From the NCBI GenBank assembly GCA_965153455.1, contig OZ234496.1:12516304-12580303 (forward strand): a stretch of 64,000 nt of DNA. The letters run 5' to 3'. Below are positions 23,585 to 34,400 of this stretch, in pieces. Each line of letters opens with the position of its first letter. Within the stretch, counting starts at the first letter, position 1. This DNA comes from Sphagnum compactum (taxonomy: Eukaryota; Bryophyta; Sphagnopsida; Sphagnales). The notes beneath the pieces are model-generated. The model did no database searches and was not told the origin of the DNA. It was given only the letters and a program-made list of their open reading frames with translations. A program made the translations under genes and the position numbers.

Positions 23585-23701
23585 AATTACCATAGTGGTA
23601 ATAATGTGCACAAAGATTTAGGGTTTAAAGAGACTTGCTTGGGCGCCTTTGTCTTCCGTCCCTCTTCCGTTGTTGTGTCCGGAGCGCAGAGGAAGCGAAA
23701 G

Positions 23702-23740
23702 CGAAGAAGAAGAAGAAGAAGAAGAAGCAAAGAAGAAGCA
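23702..23740 (+). repeat. GAA-rich tract in the SHMT leader
   Basis: An AGA/GAA purine tract lies about 60-95 bases before the SHMT start. It probably lies in the 5' untranslated leader, where such tracts are common in plants. Confidence 0.6.
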
Positions 23741-23796
23741 GTCCGTCAATCTGTTTGAAGGTTTTTTTTTGTTGTTGTGAATTAGGCGGTTGAGAA

Positions 23797-26700
23797 ATGG
23801 AGATGGCTACTCTAATGAGTAATTCGTCTCCAATAGTAGGTCGTGCTTCTTGTTACGATGCTGCTGGGAATGAAGGTCGTTTTAGACTACTTGGTAGAGA
23901 TTGTGAAGCGCAGATTCCAGCGGGAAGCGTGTTATCCGGGAATCATGAGGCGATGAATGCGTCAGTTGGACTCAAGATCGGAAAGCGAGCTTGTGGAAGA
24001 ATCATCGGCTCTAGGAATTATTCTTTTCTGGAGTATGGAGCAGCTTATCGGAGCGGTAGTTTGTCTCGGAGATTCAAGCAGGCTGCTGCTGCTGCCACAA
24101 TTGTCTGCCGCAGTGTTCCCGCGCAAGTTTCAGTGCCTGATGGTATGTGTGTGTGTGTTTTTTTTTCTTGTCCATTTTGTTGCTTCTGCTGCTTCTTACA
24201 TGGGGCTTGTCCATCAATTACAAAGCTCTCTGAGCAATGTTTCGAGGAGAACTCGCCTTTCTTGATGGGATTTTTTCTTTTCTTTTGATTCCAGGAGCGG
24301 CACTGCAATTTGCGGATCCTTCTCTCCGGGAGACGGACCCTGATGTGCATGCCATAATTGAGTGTGAGAAGCGCAGGCAGTTCAGGGGTTTGGAGCTCAT
24401 TGCCTCAGAGAATTTCACCTCCCGGGCTGTGATGGAGGCAGTTGGTTCCTGCCTCACTAACAAGTACTCCGAGGGTTTGCCTGGCAAAAGGTGATGTTTT
24501 CATTCATGCCAGAATTGCCTCTCAACTGGTGGAACTTTCTTCAGCCCTATTCTCAGGGTTTAGGGTTCAGGATGTACTCATTTATACCGACATATGTTTT
24601 GAATTTCTGGCAATTGTTTAGCTTAAAAACCTGCTGTTTATAGTCACGGCAGATTGCCTCTCAACTGGAACTTTCTTCAGCCCTATTCTCAGGTGTTTAG
24701 GGTTTAGGGTTTAGAGTTCAGATGTACTCATTTATTCCTGCATTATATGTTTTGCATTTCTTGCAAGTGTTTAGCTTAAAAAAGCTGCCAGTGGGTTGAT
24801 TCAGCTTCTCTTGTTTGTTTGCAGGTATTATGGTGGCAATGAATATATTGATCAAAGTGAAAGACTTTGCCAAAAACGAGCTTTGGAAGCTTTCCATCTT
24901 GATCCAAGCAAGTGGGGTGTCAATGTCCAGCCACTCTCTGGCTCACCTGCCAACTTTGCAGTCTACACTGCCCTTCTTCAACCTCATGACCGAATTATGG
25001 TATGTAGCTCTCCCTATTTTTTCCCTCTCTCTGTGAGCAGAGCATTATGCTTGTGCTCTTCAGCTTGTAAAATTTCCAGTTAGACACCATCAACTCATCC
25101 TCTCATTTTGTGCATTCAACAAACAGATGGTCAACCCGTGACAGTATTTGATGTCAGCCTGAAGACCCAATCCCAACATGCTTTGAATGGAATTTTTCTC
25201 TGTTGTCAACTTCAAAGCCTTGTAATATGCCTACATTGGCTGTAGCCAAGGCCTCAAGTTTGCCTTACTGCTGTTTTGTACTTAAATGTTCACTACAAGA
25301 ATAGGATGGCTATATGGCCAGGGAAATAAGCTCTTTGAGAATATGAGATACAAAACAGAATGAATGAAGGAAGGATTTTCTGGATGATGGTGTTCATGCC
25401 ATGTGCCAGTTGTGACTGCTATTTCTTCCATCTGATCAATTTCACCTGTTTTTGCCCTTACAGGGCCTTGACTTGCCACATGGAGGTCATCTGTCACATG
25501 GGTTTATGACTCCCAAAAGACGTGTATCAGCAACATCCATCTACTTTGAATCCATGCCTTACCGTCTTGACGAGACAACAGGTTTGTGGTTGTCAACTTG
25601 TCCATGAGAGATGCCTTGGAGTAAGACAAGGTCACAGGTCCATGCTTTTGCAGTTTGACAAAGATTCTGTAAGCAGGTTGGTCAGGGTCTTAAATTCTGA
25701 AAAAATATTGTGATGGGGTGATAACAGGACTGGTGGATTATGACATGTTAGAAAAGACTGCACTGTTGTTCAGGCCAAAACTGCTCATCGCTGGAGCAAG
25801 TGCATATCCTCGGGACTTTGACTACCCTCGCATGCGCAAGGTAAATATCTCTAGCTTCCAGTCCTGCTTCAATTTTCTTTCTTAATGTGGGCTGTTCAAG
25901 ATCCAATCATAACACAGCGTCAGAAATTCTTGTGGATTTTTTTGGAATGATTATTTTAGACTGACAGGCTCTGAGGTTACAGATTGCAGATAGTGTGGGG
26001 GCATTCCTTATGATGGATATGGCACACATCAGTGGGCTTGTGGCTGCAGGAGTACTCAGCAACCCCTTTGAGTACTGTGATGTCGTCACAACAACCACAC
26101 ACAAGGTATGCTGTCCAGTTGCTGAGAATTCATCTGGTTCTAATTTTCTAGTTCCATGCATGAGCAGTTGGTACTCTGACAGTCCTTGACAGGTGAATGC
26201 CATCATGGGTTTTGAGAAAGTTGGTCACACTGGTGACTTATCCCTAATGGTGGTCTTGTGACAGTCTTTGAGAGGTCCGCGTGGTGGCATGATCTTCTTC
26301 AAGAAGGAAAATGTGCTTGGCATTGACCTAGAGACAGCTATTAACAACGCTGTCTTTCCGGGCCTTCAGGTGTTGTAACTCTGCATAACACACCAGTATC
26401 ATGCAATCTGTGATCTTAGAACCTTTCTCATACCTAGGTGAATCTTTCTTGAGCTGGGGTTTTTCTTTTCATAATCTTGCGATCTGGTTGTGTGTTCAGG
26501 GAGGACCACATAACCACACCATCGGGGGGCTTGCAGTGTGTCTGAAACAAGCAGCTGCTCCAGGATTTAAGGTTTATCAACAACAGGTAATTCTGCTTTA
26601 ACATGTTTTTCACATGGATTTCAGATTGTAGAAATGTGCAATCCCATGGTTTTAACATATAGTTTACAGTTCACTGTTGAGGCTGGCAACAATGATTGGC

Positions 26701-27435
26701 TCGTGATGATGCAGGTAATAGCAAACTGTCGAGCACTGGCGGCAAGGCTGCTGGAGCTTGGATACACGTTAGTTTCAGGGGGAACTGACAATCACCTAGT
26801 TCTTGTTGATCTACGTCCTCTAGTAAGTCCCAAAACCTCTTCCTGTTGATTAAGACCTGGCTTCTTAAGGAGCTGTCACCCTTCAATGGGGGACACAGGT
26901 GTTTCCTTGCACTTGCTGTTGACAAATCTCATAATGTTCTTTCACAGGGAGCAGATGGTGCCCGAGCAGAGAAGGTTCTGGACTTAGCATCTATCACTCT
27001 GAACAAGAACTCGGTGCCAGGTAATTTGCACCCATGATATTGAAGCTTGGTTCTTCACTTTTGGATCATGAAAATGGCCTTGTTCATAACAGTGAAGAGT
27101 GTCACATTTTGGGTTTCTATTGACTGTCTTGAGCAGGAGACAAGAGTGCAGTTCTGCCAGGAGGGATTCGCATTGGATCGCCGGCTCTGACCACACGTGG
27201 GTTTCAAGAGCAGGATTTCATCAAAGTAGCAGACTTCATTCATGAAGGCATCCAGATTGGCCTCAGGGCAAAGGGCTCATGTGGAGGAACCAAGTTGAAA
27301 GATTTTATCGAGTATGTAGAGTCCAAGGAGTGTGAACAAGCAGCTGACATAACAGATCTACGTAGGAGAGTTGAGTCCTTTGCAAGTCAATTCCCAATCC
27401 CCGGTGTTGAAACAGCTAACCTTCTCCAGCACTAG
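23797..27435 (+). CDS. SHM3: Serine hydroxymethyltransferase, plastid-type (SHM3 clade)
   Basis: Eleven exons: 23797-24142, 24295-24490, 24825-24999, 25464-25581, 25728-25840, 25983-26105, 26265-26369, 26500-26586, 26715-26822, 26948-27020 and 27137-27435. All are GT-AG with matching phases, giving 580 residues. The enzyme uses PLP to interconvert serine plus tetrahydrofolate with glycine plus methylene-tetrahydrofolate. Visible landmarks are [42 protein letters not shown] with PLP-ring Asp328 and His331, and TTTTHK with Schiff-base Lys357. The Asp-to-Lys spacing of 29 matches the E. coli enzyme (D200 to K229). About 115 residues precede the catalytic core, rich in Ser, Ala and Arg, as expected of a plastid transit peptide. 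Motifs such as HLSHGFMT and GLAVCLK resemble the plastid isoform. A second in-frame Met at 23803 could also be used. The clade symbol is by similarity only. Confidence 0.95.
24511..24790 (+). repeat. Tandem duplication inside SHMT intron 2, with telomere-like motifs
   Basis: Two copies (about 24511-24635 and 24651-24790) share 'attgcctctcaactgg', 'ctttcttcagccctattctc' and 'gtttagcttaaaaa'. The 'tttagggtttagggttt' segment in the second copy is a telo-box-like expansion relative to the first. Splice sites of exons 2 and 3 lie outside the repeats. Confidence 0.9.
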
Positions 27436-28239
27436 CTGGATAACATTGTGCTCTGGAATGCCAGCTTGTCCTCTTCCTGAATAGTCTCCTGGAGTGATCA
27501 TCCAGAAACCAGTGTGCCCAAATGGATGAACACTTCAGCTATGGGTACACAATACCAAACCACCGTTTTTGAAGTTGAACTCAAGCAATGGTAGAGTACT
27601 TGGATCTCTACTCAAAGAACATGCATTTTGCAAGATTTTGTGGTGTAGACAAAAAAGAACCAAAGAATCATTTCATTATAGAAGAAATTCCATTAGTGAA
27701 AAACTTGTCAGTAGATTGATTTGTCATTTTTATAGTGACCTTTTTTCTTCCCATGATCAAAAGCACATGCTATATCTGTGGACAGGTACTTGTAAAGGCC
27801 ACAACTCACTAACGAATGAGAGGTGGCAATGAGTTCTATATATTATGGGAAGAAAAGAGGATCCATACAACTTTGCATCATTGATTTGTCATGATCTAAT
27901 GTCCTCTTCTTGAAGCCTTATTATGGGTATTATCTTTCCTTATTATGGGAGATACCATTGTAGTACCCATGTTAATCCTTCCCTTGAGATATTACTTGGA
28001 ACTTTTGTAATAAGATCCTCCTTGGATCTGCATTGTGTGAAAATATTATTACATTGGAGAGACATTGTTATCTAGGAAATAGTTGGTGTTTCTAGTTCAA
28101 AAGACGTCCAAAAATTAGCATACGCCTTGTAGAAGGACTAGCGGTTTATAATGCAAAAGGACTAAGTAGGGAAATATGCCATAACTTTTATGGCAACTTG
28201 GAAAAGTTAAACACATAACATAAATACTCATCATATCAC
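27436..28239. other. SHMT 3' region and spacer
   Basis: This holds the SHMT 3' untranslated region and AT-rich spacer. No gene is recognised. Confidence 0.5.
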
Positions 28240-28980
28240 ATCTGGAATTTAGATGAAATAGGAATTCAAGTAGGGCAATAGTTTGGTGTTAAGGTTTTGG
28301 CTAGGCGAGGTTCATGTCATGTTTACAACACCATTCCCCAGTCTTGGGAGTGGTTAACTACGAATTGTGTTGTTAATGTAACAAGAATAACTTTGCTTTC
28401 TTTTTACATTTTTAAAGGTTCAAGGATGTGGGAAGACTACATAAAATTATGTAGACCAAAAACATGCATGATAATGCAAAAAAAAACTTGGAGACAACTT
28501 ACCTTTTCAACCAATGGCTGATTTTTTTTGTAAATTTGTTCTTTGGGGGAGGGGGGGAAGGAGGGTCTCAAGAAAATTGACATCTTTTGATTCTCAATGG
28601 GCATGGGTCACATGTTACAATAGAGGCCCTCAAATAAGCAACAAAATTAGGGTTGGACATGGTCATCTTACCTACACATAGTTCACAAGTGCTCCAACTA
28701 TTGGATGTCACTTGCTTCAAACCATTCAAGAATGTGTTTAAAAAGGTGAGAAACAATGTTATGGCAAAAAACAAATATCTTGAACTAAACAAAGTCACAT
28801 TAATAGAATGGGTGGACAAGTGGGTGGCTAAGGCTTTGCAACAATCCTTGAAAAAATATAACATTAAATCAAAATTCATGGTTTTAAAATCAAAATTCGT
28901 GGTTTGTAGAATCTGGCCATTGAATCTTATAGCCATAATTAAAAAGTTTGGTCCAAATAAAGTGTTCATTGTAACATAGG
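28240..28980 (+). pseudogene. DDE_1-superfamily (pogo/jerky-like) transposase relic
   Basis: The first frame reads WNLDEIGIQ with the catalytic NxDE Asp near 28249, then a stop, then VLARRGSCHVYNTIPQS..EWLT, FYIFKGSR and EDYIKLCRPKTCM. A frameshift near 28520-28580, in a G-rich stretch, leads into a second frame with ILNGHGSH, LPTHSSQVLQLLDVTCFKPF and EWVDKWVAKALQQSLKKYNI. The usual DGHGSH Asp is Asn here (codon 28596-28598), so the catalytic site is broken. This family matches plant DDE_1 endonucleases derived from pogo-like transposons. Element termini were not identified. Confidence 0.85.
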
Positions 28981-29820
28981 ACATATAAAGAAAGTGTCAA
29001 TACATAGATCTTTTACACTAAAAACTTTTGGTACATAATGTTCTTTTGAGAATCTCAATTGCACAAATCATTTAGACTATATTTTTTAATACTATTTTTT
29101 TTCCAAAAAATTGAGGTGCACAAATTTGTAGTCCAGCTCTAAATTACATTAATTTTGGGCCATTGAATTTCTTGTCAAATGTCTTAAATCAACCTTGAAG
29201 CGAGTTCCTCATGGAAGCTGGATCAAGAAGCAAGCATTGATTTGTCAATTTGCTATCAATCTTGTCGCTTTCGCACAAGAACATGAAATAAACACTAACA
29301 AGAATAGGAACAATCTTTTAACTTTCCTAACCTACACTAGAACTTTCCACTTATAGTCCCAATAGTACATCTTTTCATAACCTTGTAGGACCTTGGTTTC
29401 AAACACCACCATACATTTTAGAACAAGGAAGCCACATAAGAGAAGGGGGATGTACATGTAGGTTTTGATCATATTCTTGAAAGAAGGTGAACACTTTAAT
29501 GTCCTTCAGATCCATTGTTTCACATCCATGAAAGACAATTCCATGCACATTAAGTGTTATTCTAACTTGAAAGCTAGTGATGCCCTCTCACATTGTGTCT
29601 AGTAGTCCTCTTGTTAGTGATAAAAAATTCATGTTTAATGAAAGGAATAAAGTAAGCATTGAAACTAGTTAGTAGATTCAATTTGATTAGAAGAAATCTC
29701 TTAGCACAATTTAGTCAACAAAAGAACTAAATTCTGCAAGAATGTCAAATCCATTTTTTTCTTCAAACAAAAACAAATGCAAATAGAATGGGGGTAAAGC
29801 AAAAATAACAAGCAACTTCT
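28981..29820. other. Spacer, no gene recognised
   Basis: This is AT-rich sequence between the dead DDE_1 transposase and a minisatellite. I see no supported coding or RNA feature. Confidence 0.5.
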
Positions 29821-29827
29821 TGTGATT

Positions 29828-30165
29828 TTCTTGAACAATAGCGATGGTGAGAGGGAACAACAAAGCTCATGTTCTTCCTAAACAATAGTAATGGTAACAA
29901 TGAACAACTTGTCTTCATCTTGAGTGATAGTGACGGTGATAGGATACAACTTGTATTCTTCTTGAATGATGGCAATGGCAACAAGGAACCATAGTTCGTG
30001 TTTTTCTTGAGCAACAATGATAGCACCATGGAACAACAACTCATATTTTTCCTTAGTCATGATGATGGTAAGAATAAGTAGTTCATGTTTTTCTTAAGTG
30101 ATAATGATAATGACAGCAATCAAGCCTCATGTTTTCGTTGAGTGACAATGATGGAGTGACGCAAT
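29828..30165. repeat. Degenerate minisatellite, about 43-base unit, eight copies
   Basis: Units begin with 'cttga.tgat' variants at about 29830, 29878, 29919, 29961, 30006, 30052, 30093 and 30136. The intervals are 41-48 bases. On the minus strand several units read as repeats of the type TI-QEE-EL, but frames break, so coding is not supported. Confidence 0.75.
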
Positions 30166-31429
30166 AACAATGGCATTGGGCTTCTGTAAACATACACAAC
30201 ACAAAGAAAGAGGGAGACTAAGAGAGAAAGGGAAACTAAAAGAGAGAAACTAAAAGTCTTCCTAAGTCTTCATGATATGGAAATGATGGCATCGGGGTTT
30301 TGTAGATAGACACACACACAACACACACAAGGATATTGAGAAAGAAAAAGCTAATCCTCTTCACACAATGACGTTGGGTGTGATGGCATTAGGTTTTTAT
30401 AGACATACACAAACACAACATATAGAAAGGAGATTAAAGGATTGAAGGAGACCCTAAAAAAGAGGGAGACAATTGGTCTATGAAGCAAATTGTGGCGGCC
30501 ATTATCGCAATGTTCTTCTTTTTCAGATCTAAGGAAAGATGAAGAGATTGTCCCATGTGGCATTGAAGGGGTTGTTGATCTTAGGGTAATACGTTACTGT
30601 TTTAAAAATTTCTATTTCAAAAACCCTAAACAAACTTGTGACTATGTGGTTGTTGCTACAAACTTTTAGACTTCTTATTATTATTTACAAATATGAACCA
30701 TGTACAGAATTAATGGTGTGCTCTTCTATTTTACAGGGAAATGTACTCAACAAAATCTGTGCAGATTGCAATATATGAGATGCTTCTCTGGAACAATTGA
30801 CCTACATGCAAGCACTTTCGTGCGTAGATTGCTCTTGGAAGATTTACATTCCCAAATGACACACTGCAAAACAGTCCCATTGAATCACAGTACATACAGG
30901 TCAAAATGATGTCAACATGGTAACCGTCTGTACAAATAAAACAATAATAAAAGTGCATCTGCTCTTTCCAGCTAGTTCACCAAGAGAGACCTGAAGAAAA
31001 TATATCCACAGATGCTCAGAACAGATGGCATTGCTCTTTTGTCTGCCTTTCCCAATCTCTGTGCAGACAGCAGTTTGAAAAGCCTTCAGCACCTTCAACC
31101 TAAGCCGCAAAAATACAACACCAGCCTTCAACATGTTCAGGGAGCCCAGACTGCTGCAAAGGGGAACATTTCCTGAATGAAACAAAATGATCTACAAGTT
31201 GACTTGGTGTCCCTACCCGATAGCTCCAGCAATGATCAATAAGAGCTTATCAAAGACACAACTAGCACGATGGGTCTATTATACACCCCTGAGGGAGGGA
31301 AAACTTCTTCTCAGACTTGTCTAGCCAGGCATTCATAGTATGAGAAACCATAAAATGTCATCAGCAGCACTAGTCTTTCATGGCAAATTTGCAAGTAGGT
31401 GAATAGGACTCCAACAAACAGAGCCTTTA
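30166..31429. other. Spacer and 3' region of the minus-strand ARID-HMG gene
   Basis: GA-rich and 'acacacaac' repeats at 30200-30420 are followed by unique sequence. The part next to 31429 is likely the 3' untranslated region of the ARID-HMG gene. Confidence 0.5.
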
Positions 31430-34400
31430 CTAGCCATATGCACCATGATCAGAAACAACCTCTGAATTGTCATTTCCATAGAAGGTTTCCTGTTCCGGTG
31501 TGACATTGGGAGACCTGGACTGGTTGCGCAAAGAAGAATCCTCATGTTCAGAAACAGCAGCAGAGCTCAAGTTTGGCTCAGGAGGTGAAGTCCCAAATGT
31601 TTCTACCAACTTTGCCACCATATTGTCAACTTGCTGGTCACGAATGTCATCTATGGTATCCTTTTCCATCCCCACTTTCAGTTCCTGCTGCAGTCCAGAG
31701 CCTGCAGGTATGACTCCATCATGAATTTTCAATGATTCCTGATATTCCTGCATCTCTTTCTGAAACCTCTCCTTGTCTTTCACAGCTTGATCTTGGTACG
31801 GCTGCACAGAAATCCATAAGTTCACTTGTTCAAGTAGGTATCAAACCTAGAAAGAGAGTTATCTCTACATAAGCATTCTCCATTCCTAATGGAGCCCTTT
31901 AACCCACTACTGATGACCACTACTGACATTGCATTCAAAATATTTTCCTTCAAAAATAGTAGCCTTGAGCATATCTGACAGAATGTACAGAAAAGAATGC
32001 TACCTTAAACCTTACAAAAGAGGGAAAAAAATACCATGGACAGTTGGGATCCAAGAAACAATTTTTGCTTACAGATTTCTCCTCGTCTGTGAGCCTGTTC
32101 CAGGCAGCCCCTATCAGGCGGCTGAGCTCTCTCTCTCTATCCCGATAAAAGGTTTTCAACTTCATGTGCTGCTCTACAAAGAAAAAATTGTAACCAGACC
32201 GATGCGAACGTGGGGCTTTTGGGTCCTTTTTTCGTTTTCGGCGTTTACGCCCAGAGCTCTGAACAGTTGGTATCTCTCTGCTAGGGATTTGCAGCTCTGC
32301 ACCAAGTGTCCCTGGGAGGTTGTGCACACTGGCATGTTGCAAGCCCCTATGGCCTGATGGCAAGTGATATAGCACCCCTCTAAGCTTCTCTGTGCCCATA
32401 ATAATGCTAACAAGGTAGCCATGCTCAAACTTGCCCTCAATTGCACCTGTCACCACACGCCCAATCGAAACCGATGGATCTGGCACTACACATCACAACA
32501 AAAAATTAACCCAATTCCCCTTGTCGTTATTTCTTGAGCTGTTGAACAGAAACTCCACATTTGTTGCAGTCAAAGGAATGTGAACTATTCATTTCATTCT
32601 GGATGCATACCTTTTTTAAGGGCATGACCAAAATCAGACAAAGCAGCACTGGAGTGAGTGATATTACAGACTCTAGCAGGAACAATTAGTCGAGGGTGCC
32701 CAAAGACCTGGAAGCACTTGAATTGGGAGAAGCTTCCTTTTCCTATTTTTTCCTGTGTCTGACCCAACCTCCGACTGTGGCTGCATTGATGCATCCCTTC
32801 CTTTACTCAAAGGACTTGGCCCTGAAATACCAACTTCCAAAACCAGAATACCAAAAGCACAAAACAACATTGGTTAAAATCATATTTTGTGGTGGCCCAG
32901 CTTAACCCCTGCTCTGAACTACAATGCATTCAAACAGAGCATCCTTCTAGACCTTTCAACTTTCAGCACAAATTTTCTCAAATATGCTGCAATGGTACAA
33001 TCACATACTTGGAGGGACAACCGAAGATAGTGTTGGAATTGGGGAAGCATTCTGAGGCCCAATTTCCTCAGAATTAAGCCCCACTTCTGAGATTGGATCC
33101 CTCGGTGCACTGATAGGGATTGGCGCTGGCAAGGGAACTTCCAACCCAACCCACCAGAATCAAGAACAGCATGACAACATTTCACTCATGATGAGGACAG
33201 TTTAGATCATGCAACAAATGGACCTATTCATTTCCCACATCAATATCCTTATTGATACTTATAACTTTTAGTCATGCACCTTGGAGCTCCCAGAGTGTGT
33301 AACCTACTTGGAGGGGGGACCAAGGGGCCCTGAGTTCCCAAAAAGTAGACTTGTTCATAGTGATGGAGGAGCCCAATGTAATACTTGCGCAACACATATG
33401 CTGCACTGGTGGTTGTATGAGGAAAATTGAAGGCAACTTGAAGTTCCTTCCATTTCCTATCCTTGATTACCTGCTTGAATAAGGGCAATATGCTCAATTA
33501 TACCCCTAAATCCACAATATAAAAACTGTAGTTTCAGTTGCTGTACTCAATATTCAAAAAAATGTATCAAATTTTTTCCACTGTCCACCAATATCAGAAA
33601 ACCTCTGTATAGTAGTGTGGAACCTCAGACACAACCAGGAGTAGATGAGTAAAACAAACCTGTTGACAGCCACCTCTTGATGTGACTTCCACATATAGAA
33701 AGTGCAAGTCAAGGGCCTTGCCTCCTATCTTTGGGATCCTGCACCAATCCAAATATCTATGAAATTGAAGAGAGATCTCGACAACAACAATTTGAAGCCA
33801 ACACAACAACTGCATGTAGTCACAACCTTATCAGAGTTGCTTACAAAGTGTCAGACCGTCACCTTCATGATAAAGAACAGTGACAAGCTGCCATGACTAC
33901 CCACTAACTTCATTGGCTACAAATGGTGGGTGTACATAAGTATATAACAATGTACATTTCCCCAAAATCTGGGAAAACCACTCCACAGAATCTACATCCT
34001 AATTTTTTGTTGCATTTCTGGAAGCAACAGGACTCATTCTCGCTGATGGTAAGCACTCTAGAGACATGTAAACACCGCATAAAGATGTTGTCACATGAAG
34101 ACAAGAAGAAGAAGAAGACATTACCCAAACCAATAAGTGATTACTTGCAGGCATATACATTCGACCATATGTTTATTATGCAGCCTATTCTCAAGATACA
34201 ACTTGACTGTGTATTTCATTACAATGGACCAATTCTTGAAAACATGGACATACAAAACCAAGGGCATCTGCCAATCCATGCATGTCAAATTAGAACAAGA
34301 AGATTGCAGATCAGTTATATTGTCAAATCATGCCTATTTTGTCCAAGTAAGCCATTATGAGAACGTCTGACCTACAGGTGACCATTTAGCTGCATGCAGC

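Larger units (their letters stand above)
19211..23796. other. AT-rich spacer, no gene recognised
   Basis: Only short open frames occur. Notable items are repeated 'gtgtaagtgta' units around 21120-21275 including a perfect palindrome, an AT-extreme tract at 23280-23500, and a diverged direct repeat before the SHMT gene (about 23123-23230 and 23503-23584). Confidence 0.55.

Noticed and set aside
32590-32700. Coding continuation FGHPRLIVPARVCNI... in ARID-HMG copy 1
   Set aside because: It is in a different frame from the conserved RKRKLLPIQVLP segment, has no counterpart in the paralogue, and is best explained as intron after the GTCTTT donor.
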